Source: Ehretia macrophylla (lineage: Eukaryota > Streptophyta > Magnoliopsida > Boraginales > Ehretiaceae). Taken from it: a stretch of 64,000 bases of DNA. Numbering within the stretch: position 1 is the stretch's first letter; each line of letters begins with the position of its first letter. The position numbers were made by a program, and so were the translations under genes. The notes below the pieces were generated by a model. The model was not told where the DNA came from and ran no database searches. It worked only from the letters and a program-made list of their open reading frames with translations. The stretch lies in NCBI GenBank assembly GCA_037974665.1, contig CM075773.1, forward strand, positions 66,632,263 through 66,696,262. The letters are read 5' to 3'. Shown one piece after another: positions 9,995 through 21,062 of this stretch.

Positions 9995-12494
9995 TATGAG
10001 GGATAGGATGCCTAATCCATTTCAAAACTTTATTAAGTGGTTTATAATTTATAACAAGTCTAGGAACACCTATTTCTTGTTCCGCATGTTTATTAACATA
10101 AAAAGCAGTACAACTTCATGAATAATGAGAAACTCAAATCAATTTCTTTTCAATTAAAGAATTGATTTTTTTTTGCATAATCCTAAATATTCAGAATTCA
10201 TTTGACAAGGTCTTGCCTTTGTCGGAATATTTTTCTCAATGAAATCTTCTTCATAAGGAAAAGTAACAATATGTTTTTTCCTATTCCAAAAAGCATTTGG
10301 ATGATCATTACAAATATCAATAGAAAACTGATTTTGTATCATTTTGATCTTTTCTTGTATTATAAAATTTTTTAATCTTTCTTCAATATTATAAAAAGAA
10401 ATTTATTTTTGAAGAAAATTTAATTGAAATTTTTTTGCAATAAACAAATCTTGTATCTGATTTAAAAAACTTTATTTTTGGATCAGTTATAAACTGAAAA
10501 TTTGGATTCATTCCTTGAAAGGAAGCTTTTATGCCATGAGTATCAATATGAGTAAGAGACATAATTTCCTGTATAAAAGGAGTACCAAGAATAATTTGAT
10601 TAGTCAAATTTTTAACTAATAAGAATGTAGCAGGTATACAAACCTTATCATGACAAATATAAGGGTCAGATAATTTATACTGAACATGTAAATTTTGTCC
10701 ATTAGCAGCGGAGATAGTATGAGTAGTTTTCTCAAAATATTTTGTAGGAATTAATCCTTCCTGTATACAATTAATATATGCTCCAGTATCAATTAAAGCA
10801 ATTAAATCACATTTGATAAAATCTTTTTCTATAAGAAGATTTATCTTAACATGCCATTTTTGAGAGGTTATTAACTTTAAATTAGCTAGCAAATCATTTT
10901 GATTTTCAATACGTAAATAATGTGAAGAAATTTCTTTTTTCATTTTTCCATTTTTTAATAAAGAGAGACGACTATTAAATAAATCATTTTCCTGTTTTAG
11001 AGTTCTAATTTCCTCTTTTAAAATTTTTACTTCGTTATTCAGATCATCAATAGTAACAACAGCATTCTGTTTCATATTTAACTGATTTATTAATTCTGAA
11101 AGCCTGTATGGTTTGGGATCCTGTATAACAGGAGGAAATGAAGATGTTGATTCCTGTTTCTCATTAAAACAATCAATAACTTTAGCCTTCAATTTTGGAT
11201 CACTAATATGATCAAGTAAATCAACAATTTTTTCATTTGAAGTAATAACATTTAATTCAATATTCTGAAATTGGGATTGTAATTTATAAGTATCAATATC
11301 AGAATCACTATTATCTTTCTGACATTTATTGCAACAATCTTTGTCATTTTCATCATCAGAAAAATCAATTAAATCATCAGATTCAATAGCATGCAAATTA
11401 TCACTACTAGTGGTACTGACATCAGTATCACTATTAGATTTTAATAAAACTTTAGCTAAAGATTCTTTAAGCTTATCATCAATATCAAGACTATTTATTT
11501 TCTTCTTCATTCTACATTTATTGGCATAATGACCTTTTTTACCACATGTATAACATGTAGGTATCTTCTTTTGAGGTACATAACCTTTCTTTTCACGCCT
11601 TTCACGTTCCTTTGTTTCTTTCTTTTTATAAGGATTAGACTTATATTTCTTATAATATTCCATCTTATGAGGTCGTTCTTTATGGTATTTTCTAGGCTTA
11701 TTCCTAGATGTACTAGATATGTCCATAGCAAATTGTTCACAAAATTCTCCTAACTATTTTTTCTCAGTTAGATGTTGTTTCTTCAATTGGTAATTCATTC
11801 TAATTTCATTGCAAAGAGATAACCCTTCTTCTACACATAGTATGATTAGAGTAGGATAATTAAAAGTATCCCAAGCAATATTATTGCTATCTGATCTTTT
11901 TCTAAGATCCTTTCCAATTCTTTATGCAAAAACAGAAGGTAAACCATCAACAAATTTAGACTTCCAATGATTACTATTAGCATCAGGGAGTCCCATAACA
12001 CGGGATAAGAAAACAACCTTATACCATCTAAAAGATGTTAAAGTAGGACAACGCAAATTCTGCAAAAGAGTCCTAGTATTATCATATTGATGTAAATATC
12101 TTCCTATGAAATGTTCACATATAGATTGACATAAAGTACAAACAACATTTTCTTGTACTTGTTCCTCTTCAATTTTAATAGTATTTAAAATCTCATCACG
12201 TTGGGTTTGAGTCAAATAATTGTCCCACCAACCTTTTTAATTGGCCAACAAATCCCGTTGTAATCATTATAGCAATTCGTTTATCACTATTATTATTCTG
12301 TTTACAAATAGTAGAATACATAAGCATCCTATGAGCTGTATTATAGATTTACAGCTCAGTCTGTCCATCTATTGTCCATTCATAGATTTGTCTACCACTA
12401 AAAGTAATAGTTTCAGTCATTAAAGGTTCTTCAAAGAGAACATCCTGTGGAGTAGGGCGAGGATAATAATATTTCATTTGTGTAGGAATATCCT
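9995..12494 (-). pseudogene. Caulimovirid-like polyprotein, inverted copy (capsid to start of RT)
   Basis: Minus-strand copy running from mid-capsid (12494) to the first part of RT (9995). Capsid block at 12215-11922; then 11726-10389, a 445-codon open stretch with basic region, CCHC knuckle CYTCGKKGHYANKC (about 11552-11511), acidic tail, a coiled-coil-like Lys/Glu/Leu segment and the aspartic protease motif. The protease reads DTGAY where other copies have DTGAD. RT begins at 10342-10154 and is cut at 9995. Capsid and knuckle ORFs share one frame, separated by stops (one near 11755). The six-A run in the knuckle is complete here, so unlike the copies at 14500 and 28650 there is no frameshift at that point. 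Confidence 0.85.
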
Positions 12495-12764
12495 ATCTCT
12501 CCTTTTGATTATAGAATCGAAATACCTTCTACGTCTAGAGCTTCGATTTCTCATTTAAACGAAGACCTAAATAAATTTGAATCTATGGAAGAAAATCTAT
12601 AACTTCCCTAATAAGTTATTGAGAAAATGAGATTGACTAAGAGTCAGATTCCCAAGGGAATTAAACAACAAATTTTTGATCGTTCCATTGGAATTAGGCT
12701 AGGAATTGAACCCACTCCCTCAGATTTTGGAGAAAATTCATCAGAAATTAATTTTGGTGGTTAA
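12495..12764 (+). pseudogene. Caulimovirid-like upstream ORF, C-terminal end
   Basis: Plus-strand match to 8560-8290 (minus): the last about 90 codons of the ORF preceding the polyprotein, interrupted by stops (about 12601). It ends in TAA 12762-12764, which overlaps the polyprotein ATG by one base. Family not recognised. The left edge is a head-to-head inversion junction with the minus-strand copy (12493-12495, two to three bases shared). Confidence 0.6.
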
Positions 12765-15700
12765 TGGATTTTACACCTGGAAATGATGAAAGAAAACTTA
12801 TTAACAATGAGTTTTTACAACCTAAATGGCAAGAATTTCGTGATTGGTTTTTCTTTTATTTTCCTCAAGAGGAAAGATTTCAATTTAGAGATCAGTTTTA
12901 CAATCATCTGAATAATATTCAAGAATGTAAATATTTTGTTCCTTAGTTTTTTTAAAATCTAATGAATGCTCATATTTCTATTGTTGAAAGAAAATAGAAT
13001 ATTGGAACTTCTACTTCCACAAAAATTTTACAGGTTACTTATCCGCCTTTACAGCCTTTTAGACTTTCTGATGAAAAAAACTTTGTTGAAATTGAAGGCA
13101 ATGCTTTTATGAAAATGATAGACAATAATACTTTGCCTACGGTCACTGACCATATTAATAAGCTTTTTAAGCAAAATAATTTCACAAATATTTTAAAAAA
13201 AAATTTTGGTGAACTTTTTCTTATTCGTAGTACTGTTGATAAATTGAATTAGAAAATGGAAAATCTTCAAAAAATGAAGCAATCTGCAGTGACAGATACA
13301 TCTTCTGATGTTTTAATTGAAGTTCAGGCTGATATACAACCACTTCTCCATATTGAAGGATTTAAATTAGAACCCTGTACTTCTAAATTAGAACAGGTTC
13401 TTGATAATGCTTTGAAAGGCTTAAAGCTTAGCTTGATCAATGATGAATTTGAACCCTATCTTACCCAAACAGAAAAGATAGCTCATGCTAGAAATTTACA
13501 ATTAGCTTTTGATGTCAGAAAGCTAAAAAATTATAGGAATAAATATCAGGATATTCCTACATAAACGAAATATTATTATCCTCGCCCTACTCCACAGGAT
13601 GTTTTCTTTGAAGAACCTTTAATGACAGAAACTATTACTTTTAGTGGTAGACAAATCTATGAATGGACAATAGATGGACAAACTGAGCTGTAAATCTATA
13701 ACACAGCTCATAGGATGCTTATGTATTCTACTATTTGTAAAAAAAAAAATAATAGTGATACACGAATTGCTATGATGATTACAGCAGGATTTGATGGCCA
13801 ATTAAAAGGTTGGTGGTACAATTATTTGCCTCAAACCCAACGTGATGAGATTTTAAATACTACTAAAATTGAAGAGGAACAAGTACAAGAAAATGTTGTT
13901 TATACTTTATGTCTATCTATATGTGAACATTTCATAGGAAGATATTTACATAAATATGATAATACTAGGACTCTTTTGCAGAATTTGCGCTGTCCTACTT
14001 TAACATCTTTTAGATGGTATAAGGATGTTTTCTTATCCCGTGTTATGAGATTCCCTGATGCTAATAGTAATCATTGGAAATCTAAATTTGTTTATGGTTT
14101 ACCTTCTTTTTTTGTAGAATGAATTAGAAAGGATCTTAGAAAAAGATTAGATAGCAATAATATTGCTTGGGATACTTTTAATTATGTTACTCTAATCACA
14201 CTATGTGTAGAAAAAGGATTATCTCTTTGCAATGAAATTAGAATGAATTACCAATTGAAGAAACAAAATCTAACTGAGAAAAAACAGTTATGAGAATTTT
14301 GTGAACAATTTGCTATGGACATACCTAGTACATCTAGGAATAAGCCTAGAAAATACCATAAAGAACGACCTCATAAGATGGAATATTATAAGAAATATAA
14401 GTCCAATGCTTATAAAAAGAAAGCAGCAAAGGAACGCAAAAGGCGTGAAAAGAAAGGTTATGTATCTCAAAAGAAGATACCTACATGTTATACATGTGGT
14501 AAAAAGGTCATTATGCCAATAAATGTATAATGAAGAAGAAAATAAATAGTCTTGATATTGATGATAAGCTTAAAGAATCTTTAGCTAAAGTTTTATTAAA
14601 ATCTGATAGTGATACTGATGTCAGTACCACTAGTAGTGATAATTTGCATGCTATTGAATCTGATGATTTAATTGGTTTTTCTAATGATGAAAATGACAAA
14701 GATTGTTGCAATAAATGTCAAAAAGATAATAGTGATTCTGATATTGATATTTATAAATTACAATCCCAATTTCATAATATTGAATTAAATGTTATTACTT
14801 CAAGTGAAAAAATTGTTGATTTACTTGATCATATTAGTGATCCAAAATTGAAGGCTAAAATTATTGATTGTTTTAATGAGAAACAAGAATCAACATCTTC
14901 ATTTCTTCCTGTTATACAGGATCCCAAACCATACAGGCTTTCAGAATTAATAAATTAGTTAAATATGAAACAGAATGTTGTTGTTACTATTGATAATCTG
15001 AATAAAGAAGTAAAAATTTTAAAAGAGGAAATTAGAACTCTAAAATAGGAAAATAATTTATTTAATATCGTCTCTCTTTATTAGAAAAGGGAAAATGAAT
15101 GAAGAAATTTCTTCACATTCTTTACGTATTGAAAATCAAAATGATTTGGTAGCTAATTTAAAGTTAGTATCCTCTCAAAAATGGCATGTTAAGATAAATC
15201 TTCTTATAGAAAAAGATTTTATCAAATGTGATTTAATTGGTTTAATTGATACTGGAGCAGATATTAATTGTATCCAGGAAGGATTAATTCCTACAAAATA
15301 TTTTGAGAAAACTACTCATACTATCTATGCTGCTAATGGATAGAATTTACATGTTCAGTATAAATTATCTGACATTTATATTTGTCATGATAAGGTTTGT
15401 ATACCTGCTACATTCTTATTAGTTAAAAATTTAACTAATCAAATTATTCTTGGTACTCTTTTTACATAGAAAATGATGCCTCTTACTCATATTGATGCTC
15501 ATGGCATAAAAGCTTCATTTCAAGGAATGAATCTAAATTTTCAGTTTATAACTGATCCAAAATAAGGTTTTTAAATCAAATACAAGATTTTCTTATTGCA
15601 AAAAAATTTTAATTAAATTTTCTTCAAAAATAAATTTCTTTTTATAATATTGAAGAAAGACTAAAAAAAATTTAAAATACAAGAAAAGATCAAAATGATA

Positions 15701-17112
15701 CAAAATCAGTTTTCTATTGATATTTGTGATGATCATCCAAATGCTTTTTTGGAATAGAAAAAAACATATTGTTACTCTTCCTTATGATGAAGATTTCATT
15801 GAGAAAAATATTCCAACAAAGGCAAGACCTTGTCAAATGAATTCTGAATATTTATAATTATGCAAAAAAGAAATCAGTTCTTTAATTGAAAAGAAATTGA
15901 TTAGAGTTTCTCACTTTTCATGGAGTTGTACTGCTTTTTATGTTAATAAACATGCGGAACAATAAAGAGTTGTTCCTAGACTGGTTATAAATTATAAATC
16001 ACTTAATAAGGTTTTGAAATGGATTAGGTATCCTATCCCTAATAAAAAATATCTATTGGATAGATTACATGATGCTTTGATATTTTCAAAAATTGATTTG
16101 AAATCAGAATATTGGCAGATTCAAATTCATGAATCTGATATATATATAAAATTGCTTTTACAGTCCCCATAGGACATTATGAATGAAATGTGATGCCTTT
16201 TGGTCTGAAGAATGCTCCTTCAGAATTTCAACATATAATGAATGATATTTTTATTTCTTATAGTGAATTTATCATTGTTTATATTGATGATATTTTGGTT
16301 TTTTCTAAAAATATAGAACAACATCTTAAGCATTTGTATATCTTTAAAAGCATAATTATGCAAAGTGGTTTGGTTATTTCTAGACCCAAAATAGTTCTTT
16401 GTCAAACGAAAATCAGATTTCTAGGACATAATATTGAACAAAGAAAAATTATTCCTATCAATAGAAGTATTGAATTCGCTTCAAAATTTCCAGATGAAAT
16501 TCTTGAGAAAACTCAATTACATAGATTTTTGGGTAGTTTGAATTATATTCTGCCTTATTATCAAAATCTTGCTTTTGACACTGCTATCTTATATGATAGA
16601 CTGGAAAAATCTCCTTCTCCTTGGACAGAAGCTCATACTAATGTTGTAAAAAAAAATTAAGACTAAAGTTGCTAAATTACCATGTCTTTCTTTAGCAAAT
16701 CCCACTTGGGATAAAATTATTGGAACCGATGCTTCTGATATTGGTTTTGGTAGAATTTTAAAACAGATTCACCCCAAACAAAACAAGAATTACTTGTTAG
16801 ATTTCATTCTGGTAAATAGGCTAATAGTCCAAAGAATTATGCTACTATAGCAAAAGAAATACTTGTTATTGTTAAATGTGTTTTAAAATTTCTAGATGAT
16901 TTATATAATCAAAATTCCTCATTCGTACTGATTGTAGTGTTGCAAAATTTATGTTTCAGAAAGATTTTAAACATGATGTTTCCAAACAAATGTTTGCTAG
17001 GTGGCAAGCTCATCTTGCTCCTTTTGATTTTAAGATTAATTATATCAAAAGGGATAATAATTCCCTGTCTGACTTTCTTACACGTGAATTTTTGCAGGAT
17101 GCTCCCATCTAG
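12764..17112 (+). pseudogene. Caulimovirid-like polyprotein, most complete copy (capsid, protease, RT, RNase H)
   Basis: About 1,450 codons from ATG 12764 (chosen for the TAATG overlap) to TAG 17110-17112. Domain order: N-terminal region starting MDFTPGNDERK, capsid block with QLKGWW (about 13800), basic stretch, CCHC knuckle (about 14484-14530), acidic tail, protease DTGAD (15250-15264), RT with catalytic YIDD at 16280-16291, and RNase H with TDAS (about 16727) and LIRTDC-like and FLTREFLQ stretches near the end. No integrase follows, which separates it from Ty3/gypsy and fits Caulimoviridae. The family protein packages and copies the viral genome. More than ten stops and several frameshifts, including loss of one A in the knuckle A-run (14501-14505), make it inactive. 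Confidence 0.85.
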
Positions 17113-17190
17113 GGACAATTACTCTAACCCTAATAGGGGAAGAGGATGAAATGACTCTAATAGGGTCATTGGTGAAAAAAACTAGTTAAT

Positions 17191-17765
17191 ATGACTAGTG
17201 GTGGTGTTGTTATCGACCCATCTTATCCGAATTACTAAAAAATCAAGAAATTGCTTGAGGCAGAGACTTCTGCACCACAGGCATCTTCCTATGCCAATAT
17301 TGTGGAACATAAAGATGAGGTTGAGTCTTATGAGTCACATAATCATGATAAGACTATCCTTATCATTGAAATTTCGGATAAGCAGTGGATCAGTGATCCA
17401 TGGTACCTTATGGACTGCTATCTTAATAATTTCTTTTTTCTGGTGCATCACCATAAGTCAAAAGTCTTTTATGAGTCTATCTTGCAAGTAACTGATAGTT
17501 GTGATTTTGAACATTTCAAATGGACTAATGCTATTCCAGTTTATACTTATAGTAAAATTTATATGAAGAAAATTCTTTCACCCTCTGATTGGGAAATTAG
17601 TACAATGGCAGAAAAGCAATTTACCTTTCCTCAGGATAACAAAAATGTTTACCAATTCAATTATTGGGATTATGTTGAAGCATTTTCAAAAGTTTTCTTG
17701 TATGAAAATCCCCAAAAGAAACATTCTTGGTTGATCAAAATCAAACCTCAAATCTTTCAGCAAAG
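17191..17765 (+). pseudogene. Caulimovirid-like third ORF, 5' half
   Basis: ORF starting at ATG 17191, 78 bp after the polyprotein stop; a TAA occurs at 17236-17238 and the frame is then open from 17251 to the LTR insertion. The 3' half lies at 26207-26913, so the whole gene was about 425 codons. Residues include QWISDPWYLM, FTFPQDNKNVYQF and YWDYVEAF. I do not recognise the family. Its place after RNase H and before the promoter is where caulimoviruses and some relatives carry the translation transactivator/inclusion-body protein, but no diagnostic motif of that family is visible; that role is only a positional hypothesis. Confidence 0.65.
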
Positions 17766-19986
17766 GCATTTCTCCAAACACCAAGTTATAAGAAGTAAGC
17801 TATACTTATAAACTAAGTTCACACATGCATGCAAACAACTAAAGCAGTAAGTCTATGGTCAATTATTACATGCCTTCTACTTTACTAGTCAACATACAAG
17901 ATTACAATTTGTTACATCCACCAAATACATACAAGACCCCAAGGTCTCAAAAAAAAAACAACAATCAATGCCGTCACATAAGCTTCACATTATAATCAAC
18001 CTTATCACACAAGAAAGTCACGGAAGTTGATCTACTTGCACTTCTTTTTCTTCCTCTACTGCTACTAGTTGGGAGTTCATCTCAGCTTCTCCTGAAACAT
18101 GTTAAATGAGGAGTGAGCAACAATGTTGCCCAGTAAGGGAAGTGATGCAGTATACCGGGGCGTGCAATATGATATGCAACAAGATAACAACACATTCTAC
18201 ACCGAATAACACAACTAATTTAACAAGTAATTAACCACATATAAAAAGGATACGGTTCAATTGTCTTCAATCACGAGCCACGATCTAAGATCTTCAAGCA
18301 AGTGCCGACAAAACCCTTATTCCTTCAAAATAGGGTACTCCGGATGTACCCCGATCCTATGACCCTTTCTCCTGAGGTAGGTCCATATGCCCAGCAAGGT
18401 GAACCACGCCTCTGGGTTAGTGGAGTATACTCAGCGAGAGAAATGGAATAGGCACCATGGTAGTCGAGGGAGCACGGCAAGCCCAATGCCGCTTGTGTTT
18501 CTCAACGCTACCATGTCCAAAAAGGTTACGCAACCCCGAGACAAGTCCATGAGAATCAAGATTAACGAATAATACATAAGAGGGACGACAAAGTAGGCCG
18601 CTCTCACAAATAGTCACAATATACGTCAAGTCACGATATAAACATAAAGGGGACAATAACATAATCTCTTCTAAAACCTTCTCAAATAGCTGAATTATAT
18701 TTTAGATAAGCACAAAAATACATTATAACACATCTACAAGCACTTATAAACATCAAGGTAGTCAATTATTACTTTTTCCCTTTCTTTAGCCAAGTAATTC
18801 TTCTCCTATATGCACATCGAAGTTCCCAAATTACAATCTAATTATTCTATATTCCTAATTAAGTTAAAAGACACCTATTAAGGCCATGAAAACCCAATTT
18901 GGAGGTAAAAGCTCAGGAAGGCCCCAGCGGATTTTAACTACAACTACCCTATCCGGACCCTAATTTCACATAATGGAAATACCAAAAGTGCTTTCATGCT
19001 CCAAAGATACCCAAACTAAAGTCCAAACATGTCCAGATTGCGTTATGAAAAACCCCATTTTTAAAGTTAGCCAATTATGCATTTTAACTCATTTTCGAGC
19101 AATCTAACTATATGTGAGTGTTTAATTAGTTCCAATAAAGTCTAAAACACCTAGAGGAGGCGTCAATTCACTCTAATTAGCCAATTATATCAAAACCCTA
19201 AAATCATGTTATTATTCATCATCTTCTTTAAGATTTCAAGTTTCAAGCATGTCAAAAGCTATTTCATAACACAAACATGGTCTAGAGGTCATAGTAAACA
19301 TGTATATAACAATATATAAGCATATCCATAGCCATAAGAAACAAATCACAAAAATACAAAAATTGACATAAACTTTGAATCAAAGAAAATGCAAACTCCC
19401 TCACTTGCAAGAGGTTTGGAAGGCTTGTAGGAGCTTAGGATAACTTGAAATTAGTTGTAGAGTGTTTGTGCAAGACCAAACTACCAAAATTGCAAGCAAA
19501 ATCTTCTCCTTCTTGCTCCTTAGGGTTCACGGGTTTTGGGGGGGGGGGTATTTTGGCAATTTTTGGCTTTCATTTTATGAGCATATTGCATGTATGAGTA
19601 GTATTAAATATATATGTATAAGCATATGTATTATAACAAATCAAATGTTAGGTAAGACTTAGTCAAACCAAGATAAAACTCAAATTAAATGCTAACTAAT
19701 TGAAACTAATGTTTCTACATACGTAACACTATTCAACCGAAGCGAAAAAACATTTTTCAAACGCATACTCCAAGCCTTTAAAGTCCAAAATGACAAGTTC
19801 CCGATTTCTTTTTTTATGACATATGGTTTAGGAAAAATATTAAATCAAGTATTTAAGACAATCAATTTTTTTATGAATAGTGCCATCTAAATAAAACAAT
19901 TAAGCAAGAAAATAAATGCACATAAAAATGCTCAAGTAAGTATGCAACAGTTATTTAGTATTGAGGTGAAATTTTTGGGCGTCACA
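17766..19986 (-). repeat. LARD-I left LTR (3' LTR), 5'-truncated on the plus strand
   Basis: Matches 21295-26206 minus its insertion. The right end is ...GGGCGTCACA at 19986. It contains the conserved GC-richer core at 18326-18538 and, near its end, a G-run (19532-19549) lying about 60 bp before a TATATATG cluster; read on the minus strand this is TATA followed by a C-run, a likely promoter start region. Confidence 0.85.
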
Positions 19987-21062
19987 CTCTCCTCTCCTTC
20001 AACAAATTGCGTCCTCGCAATTTCTTCTTCCAAGAGAACTCCACATACACATTCTGAATACTCTTGAGTAGGAACCTCGCATGCGAATACTATCGAGAAT
20101 ACTAAGGGAGTGTGCTAGAGAAACATCTCACTTAAGAGCTTCAAAGTTGAATGCCATGTAGAATACCAAGACATGTGCTAACAGAATTCCGATAAAAATC
20201 TCAGTTGGCTAATAAAGGTGCCAAATAAAGGCCCCAAATAAAAATACCAATCCAAAAGGTCAAATAGGAATCCCTCCGAATATGAACACCACATAAGAAA
20301 ATCCAGAGTGAGGAGTCAAATAAAGACTCCTATTAAGTTTACCAATTTTGAATCCATATAAGAATTCCGATAACATCTCTGAGGAAGAAATGCCAATGGA
20401 GAATATCAGGAACCAACGTAGAACATCCAGGTACTAAGTAAGAATTCCATATGTTGTACAATTGTGGGTTACCATACGAATATACCAATAGGGATCCCTG
20501 AAATAACACTAAATAAAATTCCCAGATGAGAGTACCCGAATAACAAGATCCGACGAGAAATACCAAAAAGAATGCCGTATAAGATTACTGGATAAGCATA
20601 TGATCAATTACTCCCTCTTTTGCTGTCCTATATCTCTAGAGATCCGCAGTTGACCTTCTCTTGATAGGGGAGAGTTTACTTACCAGTTCAAAGGGAATTA
20701 TATGTATGCATGGAATGGAAAATATATAAAGTACATATATTAACAAATTTACTATATAGAAGTGTACATAACCACATATTTACTCGTCTAACATATTTAT
20801 CATATTTCACATAAACAATTTACATAGAAACATATTTCCATTCAAGTTACACATAATCACGTACTATACATATCACACATAATCTTTCTATGTCACGCAA
20901 TTCTAACTCACAAAACACGTTTTCACTCAAGCAAACACAAGTTCACATGCAAGCACATTCCTAATCAAAACACATTATACATGCACACACTCGAGGTTCA
21001 TTACCCAACAGACCAAGGACCCTGTCCCGACTGTGAGCTGCTAAGATCTGATACCACCTAAA
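19987..21062 (-). other. LARD-I internal region: PPT, microrepeats, PBS; no gene
   Basis: Left edge CTCTCCTCTCCTTC is a polypurine tract on the minus strand. The body is rich in diverged short repeats of the type GAATACCAA, AAGAATTCC and AATAAAGAC (20050-20580). The right edge holds GATCTGATACCA at 21045-21056, the complement of TGGTATCAGATC, a tRNA-iMet PBS with one mismatch. Open frames up to 75 codons are translations of the microrepeats and not credible genes. Confidence 0.8.

Noticed and set aside
14495..14510. Programmed frameshift at the knuckle A-run
   Set aside because: Two copies (1294-1299 and 11535-11540 minus) read straight through with six A, so the five-A copies are better explained as mutants.
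12764..17112. Classification of the polyprotein as Ty3/gypsy
   Set aside because: No LTRs flank it, no integrase follows RNase H, and a promoter-bearing intergenic region follows the last ORF.
20339..20566. 75-codon minus-strand frame in the LARD-I internal region
   Set aside because: Low-complexity translation of diverged microrepeats; the corresponding region of LARD-II gives a different protein.
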